Assembly (NCBI GenBank): GCA_050293315.1
Contig: JBNKMS010000001.1
Location: forward strand, 1-64,000
Direction: 5' to 3'
Origin: CBFDBF01 sp050293315
GTDB taxonomy: Bacteria; Pseudomonadota; Gammaproteobacteria; Chromatiales; Chromatiaceae
DNA: 64,000 nucleotides
The notes under the pieces were generated by a model, which saw only the letters and a program-made list of their open reading frames with translations, was not told the DNA's origin and did no database searches. This document shows, in pieces, positions 6,790 to 13,139 of the stretch; position 1 is the stretch's first letter; every line of letters begins with the position of its first letter. The position numbers and the translations under genes are program-made.

Positions 6790-7040
6790 AAAGTAGTGGT
6801 TATGGCCCCCGGTTGGTGCTTAAAGTAGTGGGTATGGCTACCAGTAAGAGCCTAAAGTAGTGGGTATGACCCCCGGTTGGCGTTGAAAGTGGTGGGTATG
6901 GCCCCCGCTTAGCGCTTAAAGTAGTGGCTATGGCTACCAGTAATAGCCTAAAGTAGTGGGTATGGCTACCACTTGGCAGGAAGTAGTGGGTATGACCCCC
7001 GGTTACGCCAAAGTAGTGGCTATAACCACCACTTAGCGGT
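6790..7040 (+). repeat. Array of eight ~32-bp direct repeats (iteron-like)
   Basis: AAGTAGTGG or a close variant starts at 6791, 6823, 6855, 6887, 6919, 6951, 6981 and 7011, giving spacings of 32 five times and then 30 twice. After this core each unit continues with TATGRC, then either a CCCCCGGTTGG-type (copies 1, 3, 4, 7) or a CTACCAGTAA/CCACTTGG-type (copies 2, 5, 6, 8) segment. The repeat length is close to three helical turns, so the copies face the same side of the DNA. This suits cooperative protein binding: a replication origin, a partition site, or the operator of the small gene that starts 34 bases downstream. It is not a CRISPR, since the units are contiguous. Confidence 0.85.
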
Positions 7041-7073
7041 AACTCCAAAATCACAATATGGAGGGTGATTGAA

Positions 7074-7250
7074 ATGACTTCTGACGACAAAACTGAAGAC
7101 ACGATTGATCGTTCATGCTTCCTTGATGATGATGGCCCTTATCCAGTCCCCGCCTTTATCACGCGCGCCAATGCTATTGATCTCTTCGGCTTGAAAGAAG
7201 GGGAGACCATCGAAGAAGCTATTGCCAGGCACCAGGCAAGCGAGGGTTAG
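7074..7250 (+). CDS. Small acidic protein downstream of the repeat array
   Basis: From ATG 7074 this encodes 58 residues (MTSDDKTEDTIDRSCFLDDDGPYPV then a short helical end, GLKEGETIEEAIARH). GGAGGG eight bases upstream fixes the start over the in-frame GTG at 7065. No known family is recognised. Its promoter must lie in or next to the 32-bp array, so the array may control it. It could be an antitoxin-like partner or copy-control protein; nothing in the sequence decides. Confidence 0.5.
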   Translation: MTSDDKTEDTIDRSCFLDDDGPYPVPAFITRANAIDLFGLKEGETIEEAIARHQASEG

Positions 7251-7328
7251 GTGGCTATAGCCGAGCATTAGGCCGAAGATCAGAACTCCAGCCAGCCGTC
7301 ATTCTGTACACCTTAGCAATGGTGTGTA

Positions 7329-7373
7329 GCAATTCGTGGTTTTACACACCAGGATTCGTGGTTTTACACACCC
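7329..7373 (+). repeat. Two 19-bp direct repeats upstream of fic
   Basis: ATTCGTGGTTTTACACACC occurs at 7332-7350 and again at 7354-7372, a 22-base period. GGTGTGTA at 7321-7328 is the inverted form of the TACACACC end. A 22-bp period suggests iterons or operator sites facing the same DNA side. They lie between the small acidic gene and the fic promoter. Confidence 0.6.
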
Positions 7374-7406
7374 TAGCCAGAAGATTCTGGTGAGAGGGTT
7401 AGCGCC

Positions 7407-7447
7407 CATAATCGTGTCAAATATACTTGTAATATGACACGATTATG
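7407..7447. promoter_or_regulatory. Perfect 13-bp dyad over the fic promoter/start
   Basis: CATAATCGTGTCA (7407-7419) is repeated exactly inverted as TGACACGATTATG (7435-7447), with 15 bases between. TATACT inside the spacer (7422-7427) is a plausible -10 element. A further partial half-site, TTATCGTGCCA, follows at 7452-7462. The second arm ends on the first in-frame ATG of fic. The layout suggests an operator that blocks its own promoter. The winged-helix C-terminus of Fic is a natural candidate ligand, by inference. Confidence 0.65.
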
Positions 7448-7462
7448 CACTATTATCGTGCC

Positions 7463-8602
7463 ATGTGGAGCTGGCAACATCCCAAATGGCCTGAGTTTGA
7501 ATACGACACCTCCCGGTACCAGGAGCGTGTAGAAGCCTTCTATCGCTCCGCAGAACGCCTCTCTGGCCGTATAGAGGGCATGTCCAGCGGCTACCAAACG
7601 GATGCGGTTGTTGACCTCATGCTGTCCGAGGCGATCACTACCAGCGCCATCGAGGGCGAGACTTTGGATCGTGATTCTGTGCGCTCTTCTCTACTGCACC
7701 TGATAGGCAAAGAATCAGCATCAATCAACTCAGACGAAAAGGCCGCGGGAGCTGCGGCCTTGATGGTCGATGTCCGCGAGAAGTGGGACCAGCCGCTAAG
7801 CCATGAACTGCTAGGCGCATGGCAGACGATGGCCTGTCCAGAAGATAGAACAAGCCTTGCATTGAAAGGGGTGTATCGTGGTGACTCAATGCAGATCGTC
7901 AGCGGTGCAGTAGGGAACTACAAGGTTCACTACGAAGCACCGGCCGCCAAGGATGTTCATGGAGAAATGGATAAATTTCTGGATTGGTACAACAGCACTA
8001 ATCCAGCGAACAAAGACGCGCCGGAGATCCCCGGCCCGATCCGGGCTGGTGTGGCTCACCTGTGGTTTGAGAGCATTCACCCTTTTGAAGACGGCAATGG
8101 AAGGGTAGGCCGCGCTATAGCGGATCACGCACTTTCACAGTCGCTAGAGCGGCCTACAATCGCATGCCTGGCCACGGCCATCAACGAAGATCGTAAAACC
8201 TATTACGGTGAGCTAAACAGGGCAAGCAGGGGCGAATTAGACATAAATCCATTTATTGACTATTTCACCTCAACGGTCAACAAGGCCCAGGAGATAGCGA
8301 AAGAGGAGGTGGACTTTGTTCTAAATAAGGCCCGTTTCTATGAATTGTTTGGCGAGAAAATTAGTGTACGTCAGGGCAAGGTCATTACACGAATGTTTGC
8401 AGAAGGTCGCAAGGGATTTGAGGGTGGAATGTCCACAAAGAAGTATATGACCATAACCAAATGCGCCCAGGCCACGGCAGCGCGAGACTTGGCTGCATTA
8501 AAGGATATGGGCGCTATGGTTTCACGCGGCCAGGGTCGTAGCACGCGCTATGAGATTGTCTTTCCAGAACCGCATCGGTCTCCTCTATTAACTCTTGACT
8601 AG
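7463..8602 (+). CDS. Fic family protein adenylyltransferase, class II, with C-terminal HTH
   Basis: Fic enzymes transfer AMP from ATP to hydroxyl side chains of target proteins. The full active-site motif HPFEDGNGRVGR is present near the middle. Upstream TSAIEGE fits the inhibitory-helix motif (S/T)xxxE(G/N), placed N-terminal to the Fic core, so the enzyme is auto-inhibited class II. The C-terminal ~80 residues form a winged helix (KCAQATAARDLAALKDMGAM). I choose ATG 7463 (MWSWQHPKWPEF, the usual N-terminus of this family, 379 residues); ATG 7445 lies inside the operator dyad and would add six residues. These single-gene Fic proteins are common on mobile elements. Confidence 0.85.
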   Translation: MWSWQHPKWPEFEYDTSRYQERVEAFYRSAERLSGRIEGMSSGYQTDAVVDLMLSEAITTSAIEGETLDRDSVRSSLLHLIGKESASINSDEKAAGAAALMVDVREKWDQPLSHELLGAWQTMACPEDRTSLALKGVYRGDSMQIVSGAVGNYKVHYEAPAAKDVHGEMDKFLDWYNSTNPANKDAPEIPGPIRAGVAHLWFESIHPFEDGNGRVGRAIADHALSQSLERPTIACLATAINEDRKTYYGELNRASRGELDINPFIDYFTSTVNKAQEIAKEEVDFVLNKARFYELFGEKISVRQGKVITRMFAEGRKGFEGGMSTKKYMTITKCAQATAARDLAALKDMGAMVSRGQGRSTRYEIVFPEPHRSPLLTLD

Positions 8603-8640
8603 GATAGGATGCTTTTAGCAATACAGATATCTGATGATCT

Positions 8641-9480
8641 ATGAAGAATAGTCGAACTAAAATAGTTTCTGCTTTGTTGGATAACAATGTGATTGGAGGT
8701 GCTGAATGCGCTAGGTATGTGGAGAGAGACGAAGAGCTGGATTGGGGTGAAGTGCGTACGTCCTTAAAGGTGACCGGGATTGTTAGGAAACAATTAGCTC
8801 AAAATAATGCGTATCAATTAGAAATGGATGCAATTCATACGGTCGGTAGATTGATTCGAGAAGAAAGAATAAGAGCATTTACATATCACGAATTGAAGTT
8901 TGAAAGAGCTAGACGTAGGCCCTTTGTTCAAGAGTTCAATGCGTTGCGTGAATGTGAAATAGAAATGTGTTGTAGTCCTATAGAAAGGAGTAAGTTTAGA
9001 GTCACAGGTAATTTTTCCGAGCATTTGCGTAAGGGCGGAAAGAAGGATAAAGACAACGGTTTTTTCGATAATACCTATAGTCAAATAGGCTTTATTAAGT
9101 GGCTCGCCAATATTAATAAATCACAAGTGGAAGCTATTTTAAGTAATGCTGAATTATTTCATTTAAGTGAGTTTGAGATCGAAAGTTTAGAATCTTTGGG
9201 CTGGTTTCAAAAGCTATGCAGGAAATTCGGTGGAGAAGAAAACTACCCAGATGCATTTCACTTATGGACAGCTGAACGTAATAATTTAGATTATTTCTTA
9301 ACTTTGGAGAATAAAATGGCCAATATATTTCACGATATTGTAAAAGGAAGGAAAGCGATAAGTATGAACGTGCGAGTTGTTAAACCGACAGAATTGCTTG
9401 CTGAAATAGGCGTTAAAGAGTTGGATACAGTGCCTATCGAAAACAATCGGTTTTATAGGTTGCATGAAATAAATCAATGA
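8641..9480 (+). CDS. PIN-like domain protein (putative ribonuclease)
   Basis: The 279-residue protein shows the spaced acidic motifs of a PIN nuclease: SALLDNNVIGG (Asp14) at the N-terminus, TYHELKFERARR (Glu84), and PDAFHLWTAERNNLDYFLTLEN (Asp204, then Glu223/Asn224). The last resembles the D-x-x-H-x-x-x-A...D-Y-F-L-T ending of PIN domains. The central part is larger than in VapC toxins (about 130 residues), so it is not a simple VapC. It is the first gene of a three-gene operon and its TGA overlaps the next ATG (ATGA). The region is visibly AT-rich. RNase activity is inferred. Confidence 0.6.
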   Translation: MKNSRTKIVSALLDNNVIGGAECARYVERDEELDWGEVRTSLKVTGIVRKQLAQNNAYQLEMDAIHTVGRLIREERIRAFTYHELKFERARRRPFVQEFNALRECEIEMCCSPIERSKFRVTGNFSEHLRKGGKKDKDNGFFDNTYSQIGFIKWLANINKSQVEAILSNAELFHLSEFEIESLESLGWFQKLCRKFGGEENYPDAFHLWTAERNNLDYFLTLENKMANIFHDIVKGRKAISMNVRVVKPTELLAEIGVKELDTVPIENNRFYRLHEINQ

Positions 9481-10463
9481 CGGTAATTGTCAACATATTC
9501 TGGGGTGGTAGGGTATGCCAAGTTGTTGATCGACAAATTAGTCGGAAGCTTGGTATGCGAGATCATGACGTTGTCGATCGTGAATCAAATAAAGTCCTTG
9601 TGGTTCTCACTAGAGATGCTTTGGTATCTATTGCATACACCGGTATAGCTATAGCGGATGACGTCTGGATGGACTGCGTTATAGCTAATTGTATTGCACA
9701 TAGGGAATTGAGTAATGCCCTGGTTCAACCTGGTATTCCGTATTTAGCTAGGCCAATACACGTCGTGATTGATGAGTTGGCATTAAACTTAAATGGCAAA
9801 CTTAATTCAGACAAAGCGGCAAGAACTCATGATCTAAAAATATCGATAGTCGGTTTTCATCTCCATGGCGCTAATAAATATTTAGCTTGGGAAATTACCC
9901 GTGGAAAAAAAGAGAGTAATGGAATTCGATATTTTAAGGTCACAAAACACAGGGTGGGTAAATTTCTTCGTGCATATCCTAATGGTTTTTGGGTGGAAAC
10001 ATTAGGTGATCCTGGAGACACAATAGATCAAGGGATTGTCGCACTGAAAGAAACCGCAGGAATGAATCATGATGATATTGAAGTTTATGTCAGAGACCTA
10101 ATTGAAAAGCGATCTAAAGAAACACAGACCGTTAGTAATGAATGTATAGCAGTTCAGCTTGATCTGGCAACTGCAGAATGGCATGTCCAAACAACATTTT
10201 ATCCATCAGCAGTGGCGCCATTTCTTACTCCATGGGTTTTGACACCTAGATTAGTCTCTGCCCCTAGCATTTCTTCTTCATCAACTTCTGCCACTAGTGA
10301 TTGTGGAAGATATGCGGTAAGTGGTTTTGAGGATGGGAATACCAAATTATCAGTTCAAAGTAGACTGCCTATTGAACACAGGGAGCATGATTCTGGGGTG
10401 ATTTATTTTTCTTTCAATGAAAGAATGATTACTCCATCCATGAAAAATGATGACCCAGCTTAA
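9477..10463 (+). CDS. Proteasome-type Ntn-hydrolase-like protein
   Basis: After Met removal the protein begins with Thr, as proteasome beta and HslV subunits do. The next residues line up with HslV without a gap for 21 positions: T1-x-I3-V4, G10, V12, D17, Q19 and S21 (HslV T21), with D17 in VVDRQIS. A Lys follows in SNKVLVV at mature residue 38, a likely counterpart of Lys33 after a five-residue insertion, and AYTGIA corresponds to the GFAGG segment. The ~130 C-terminal residues are extra, with a Ser/Thr-rich stretch (SISSSSTSATS). ATG 9477 overlaps the PIN gene stop by four bases, which fixes the Thr at position 2. Protease or amidase activity is inferred; the family assignment is mine and rests on these motifs. 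Confidence 0.6.
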   Translation: MTVIVNIFWGGRVCQVVDRQISRKLGMRDHDVVDRESNKVLVVLTRDALVSIAYTGIAIADDVWMDCVIANCIAHRELSNALVQPGIPYLARPIHVVIDELALNLNGKLNSDKAARTHDLKISIVGFHLHGANKYLAWEITRGKKESNGIRYFKVTKHRVGKFLRAYPNGFWVETLGDPGDTIDQGIVALKETAGMNHDDIEVYVRDLIEKRSKETQTVSNECIAVQLDLATAEWHVQTTFYPSAVAPFLTPWVLTPRLVSAPSISSSSTSATSDCGRYAVSGFEDGNTKLSVQSRLPIEHREHDSGVIYFSFNERMITPSMKNDDPA

Positions 10464-11187
10464 AGAACGAGTAGTTGCATTTATCGATATTCTTGGTTTC
10501 GAGTCGTTGGTTCGTAATCTAGAGGATGACGATTTTTTGCATCGCAGGCTTCATGATGCGTTACAAAATATCAAACATGTCAGAATCAGTTCGCTAAGGG
10601 GAATTACAGCGCAATATAACCTAGAGGTTAGTGTTTTCTCAGATTGCATAGCTATTTCTGCAGAACCTGACAAATACCATGAAGTCATTTGGACTGCGAT
10701 TCATCTTCAAAGCTCATTACTAGTGCTTGGCATCCTTGCACGAGGTGGCGTCTCGATAGGGAAATTGGTTCACGAAGACGACATCCTTTATGGCGAAGGA
10801 ATGATAAAGGCATACAAGCTAGAATCTAAAGCTGCAATATACCCAAGAATATTAGTCGATGGCAGCATCATAGATCTTACGAGCGAAAATTATCGCTCTG
10901 TGTTCTTTCAGCAAGATACAGATGGATTGTGGATCTTGAATCCTTTTTCAATAGGGCTCACGCCCGGAGGTGCAAATGAACTAGCGGCTGACGGCTGGGA
11001 TCCTCATGAAGTGGGTCTAGAGCAATTGAAAACACATATTGATCAATCCATTTCAAAACTTAAAGAGCCTGATCAAATAGCAAAATGGAACTGGATGGAA
11101 ACAAAGCGTTCAGAGGCAGCCAGACAGTTAAAGGTCTTTGGTAAGCCGAAATTCTGGGCCGAATTCGAGAAGCTAAACAAGAAATGA
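10447..11187 (+). CDS. Class III nucleotide cyclase-like protein
   Basis: The 246-residue protein matches a widespread cyclase-like family: FIDILGF with Asp14, SVFSDCIAIS with Asp66, ARGGVSIGKLVH, LYGEGMIKAYKLES, and YPRILVD. The two Asp residues are where class III adenylate/guanylate cyclases bind metal. In Pycsar anti-phage systems related proteins make cyclic pyrimidine nucleotides; other members may be inactive. The start overlaps the Ntn gene by 17 bases, with a second ATG three bases on. It closes the three-gene operon. Cyclase activity cannot be judged from sequence alone. Confidence 0.6.
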   Translation: MMTQLKERVVAFIDILGFESLVRNLEDDDFLHRRLHDALQNIKHVRISSLRGITAQYNLEVSVFSDCIAISAEPDKYHEVIWTAIHLQSSLLVLGILARGGVSIGKLVHEDDILYGEGMIKAYKLESKAAIYPRILVDGSIIDLTSENYRSVFFQQDTDGLWILNPFSIGLTPGGANELAADGWDPHEVGLEQLKTHIDQSISKLKEPDQIAKWNWMETKRSEAARQLKVFGKPKFWAEFEKLNKK

Positions 11188-11245
11188 AAATGCCCAACAA
11201 GCGCCTAGTCTGGATTGCTACAATAAAATATGGAAAATGGTGCAC

Positions 11246-11275
11246 AGGCAGTACACTGCCTAGGTTCTCGTTTTT
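11246..11275 (+). terminator. Hairpin after the cyclase-like gene
   Basis: AGGCAGT (11246-11252) pairs perfectly with ACTGCCT (11255-11261). A T-run (TTTTT) begins nine bases further on rather than directly, so it is an imperfect terminator candidate for the three-gene operon. Confidence 0.4.
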
Positions 11276-11418
11276 ATTGGTAAATATTTAGAATTTTACG
11301 TTTATTTTTATAACTTATTGAATAATAAGCAATATTAGCGTTTTAAGATGGGTTATGTTTGTTCGGTTATGTACGGACGTAACCAATTGTATTATTTCAA
11401 GATACTGTCTTATATGGG
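11276..11418. other. AT-rich non-coding end of the island
   Basis: No gene is seen. The stretch is strongly AT-rich. GGTTATGT (about 11351) and ACGTAACC (about 11378) can pair around a loop, with one G-T pair. Such structure next to an attachment site may bind integrase or excisionase, which is speculation. Confidence 0.35.
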
Positions 11419-11465
11419 AATTTTTAATCCATTGGTCACAGGTTCGATTCCTGTACGACCCACCA
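11419..11465 (+). other. 3' fragment of tRNA-Lys (TTT): probable island attachment site
   Basis: The sequence TTTTTAATCC-ATTGGTCACAGG-TTCGATTCCTGT-ACGACCCACCA matches the 3' half of tRNA-Lys, including anticodon loop, T-arm (ACAGG/CCTGT) and the acceptor ACGACCC plus CCA. The matching 5' strand GGGTCGT is not found upstream, so no full tRNA is encoded here. A duplicated tRNA 3' end is the classic scar left by tyrosine-recombinase integration. It marks the right border between the island and the tsaB-side chromosome. Confidence 0.8.
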
Positions 11466-11491
11466 TATAAATCAGTTAGTTATAAGCGTTT

Positions 11492-11533
11492 TATAATGCT
11501 GTTTCTTACAGTATAATCCCGCCATAACTAGAT
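11492..11533 (+). promoter_or_regulatory. Promoter region of tsaB
   Basis: TATAAT occurs at 11492-11497 and again at 11512-11517, shortly before the tsaB ATG at 11534. No strong -35 is evident. The island border lies only about 30-50 bases upstream, so tsaB expression may depend on this remaining promoter. Confidence 0.35.
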
Positions 11534-12214
11534 ATGAAACTCCTTGCCATAGAGACCGCCACCGAGGCATGTTCCGCCGCGCTCCTGTTTGAGGGAGAGA
11601 TCACAGAGCGTTTTGTGGTACAGCCGCGGCAGCAGAGTGAGCTGATTCTCGGCATGGTGGACGAACTTCTCGCAGAGGCAAATATTAGCCCCAGAGGATT
11701 GGATGCAGTTGCATTTGGCTCTGGTCCAGGCTCGTTCACCGGGGTGCGAATTGCCACCGGGGTGACCCAAGGCATAGCATTTGGCGCGGATCTGCCGGTT
11801 GTACCTGTATCTACCTTGGCCGCTATGGCGCAACACCATTGGCGTGAAAACCAACAAAGCCGTATATTGCCGGCCCTTGATGCGCGGATGAATGAGCTAT
11901 ACTGGGGTTGTTATGAGGTCGACGGTAGCGGGTTGGTGCGGCCTCTATTGCCGGATCGTCTCTTGCCTCCAGAACAGGTGAGTTGGCTGCAGGGGGGTGA
12001 CTGGCACGGAGTGGGTAGCGGCTGGGCCGCTTATGGCGAGTTATTGAGTAGTCGTATGGGGGATGATCTCCGGGCGATGATGCCTGATCTCTCTTGTAGT
12101 GCATACGATGTAGCGCTACTTGGTGCTGCAGGATTCAGGGATATGGGTGGGGTTCCCGCAGCAGAGGCACTGCCACAATACCTGCGGGATGATGTGGCAC
12201 AAAGGCCGGGATGA
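11534..12214 (+). CDS. tsaB: TsaB, tRNA t6A biosynthesis protein
   Basis: TsaB is the ASKHA-fold partner of TsaD needed to make N6-threonylcarbamoyladenosine at position 37 of ANN-decoding tRNAs. The N-terminus LLAIETATEACSAAL, and FGSGPGSFTGVRIA with VVPVSTLAAMAQ, are typical of TsaB (YeaZ). The length of 226 residues is normal. It is the first backbone gene after the island and stands alone. A second t6A-family paralogue, yciO, lies at 58347. Confidence 0.92.
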   Translation: MKLLAIETATEACSAALLFEGEITERFVVQPRQQSELILGMVDELLAEANISPRGLDAVAFGSGPGSFTGVRIATGVTQGIAFGADLPVVPVSTLAAMAQHHWRENQQSRILPALDARMNELYWGCYEVDGSGLVRPLLPDRLLPPEQVSWLQGGDWHGVGSGWAAYGELLSSRMGDDLRAMMPDLSCSAYDVALLGAAGFRDMGGVPAAEALPQYLRDDVAQRPG

Positions 12215-12411
12215 TAATGTATGAAGAATCTGCTTAAATCTATCTACAAACTGAAAAATAATACGGCAGATACGTATAATACCTGAACCTCTGGATAGAA
12301 TTGAGGTCACCTGAATGTGATGGTTGTCATAGTATAGTGATTAGTGTTAAAAGGGTGCTGTTATTTCATTCTAAAACGTGTCTCTAAAAAGATTTTTGTC
12401 TGGAGGATTGA
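12215..12411. other. Intergenic region before the cytochrome gene
   Basis: About 200 bases without a gene; no RNA gene or repeat recognised. The end holds TGGAGGATTG, the ribosome site of the cytochrome gene. Confidence 0.4.
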
Positions 12412-13122
12412 ATGCGTAGGTCGGTAGCGTGGTTGATGTTCTTGGGGGTGGTGTTTGGTGCAGTCATTACTGGTGTGGTGACAGCCGCTGATCCCGCTCC
12501 GGTCGATGACGGAAATCTGGTTAAACGTACAATGGAGTTGCGGAAACACTTGGAGGCCCGTATTGCCGAGGTTAGCTCCAATCGTGGCAAGCTTGCTGAG
12601 GCTATGCAGAAGGGTTATGACCGGACCGTTCTTTGTCGGCACTGTCACGGCGAAGATGGAATCGCCATTCAACGCGAGGGCCTGCAGCGGATAGTACCCA
12701 ACCTGGCGGGCCAGAATCCGGTCTATATCGTTGACCAGTTCCAGCGCTTTGAGGACGGCAGGCGCAAGGATTTCATGATGGGTGGTCTGGCAGTAAATTT
12801 CACCGAAGAGGATATGATCAATATAGCCATCTACTACTCCATGCTGGAGCCGGTAGTGGCTGGCGGTGGGCCTCCAAACATACGTGCAAGAGGCAAGGAG
12901 CTGTTTGAAGGTATCTGCTCCGCTTGCCACGGCAAGGATGGCAAGGGTCAGGAGGGCTACGCCATGATCGCCGGACAGCGCGATGATTATATTGTCCAGA
13001 TGTTGAAGACCTTTAGGGATGATCGTGAACGCCGTAACAATCCATGGATGACCGGTGTAGCGGTCAGTCTTACCGATGCTGACATGGAGGCGGTCGCCTC
13101 ATACCTGGCCAATCTCGAGTAG
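12412..13122 (+). CDS. Di-haem cytochrome c4-type protein
   Basis: Periplasmic electron carrier, likely between the bc1 complex and a terminal oxidase. It has a signal peptide (hydrophobic residues about 7-24, AAD cleavage region) and two CXXCH haem sites, CRHCH in the N-terminal and CSACH in the C-terminal domain, each followed by GxDG and later by a likely Met ligand (FMMGGLAVNF; WMTGVAVSL). The duplicated domain arrangement over 236 residues is that of cytochrome c4. The N-terminal domain is preceded by about 50 charged helical residues. GGAGG is well spaced from ATG 12412. Confidence 0.88.
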   Translation: MRRSVAWLMFLGVVFGAVITGVVTAADPAPVDDGNLVKRTMELRKHLEARIAEVSSNRGKLAEAMQKGYDRTVLCRHCHGEDGIAIQREGLQRIVPNLAGQNPVYIVDQFQRFEDGRRKDFMMGGLAVNFTEEDMINIAIYYSMLEPVVAGGGPPNIRARGKELFEGICSACHGKDGKGQEGYAMIAGQRDDYIVQMLKTFRDDRERRNNPWMTGVAVSLTDADMEAVASYLANLE

Positions 13123-13139
13123 CAGTCTTTGACAGCATA

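Noticed and set aside
6790..7040. CRISPR array
   Set aside because: The repeated unit fills nearly the whole 32-base period and no unique ~30-base spacers exist. No cas genes are present.
6800..7102. Minus-strand 100-residue ORF with repeated GGHTHYF peptides
   Set aside because: It is a translation of the 32-bp repeats. The 32-base period is not a multiple of three, so the peptide repeat changes frame with each unit, and there is no ribosome site.
8641..9480. VapC-type toxin of a simple toxin-antitoxin pair
   Set aside because: The protein is about twice VapC length and no small antitoxin gene precedes it; it belongs to a three-gene unit.
11351..11465. A complete tRNA-Lys gene
   Set aside because: No GGGTCGT 5' acceptor strand or D-arm is found at the right distance; only the 3' part is present.
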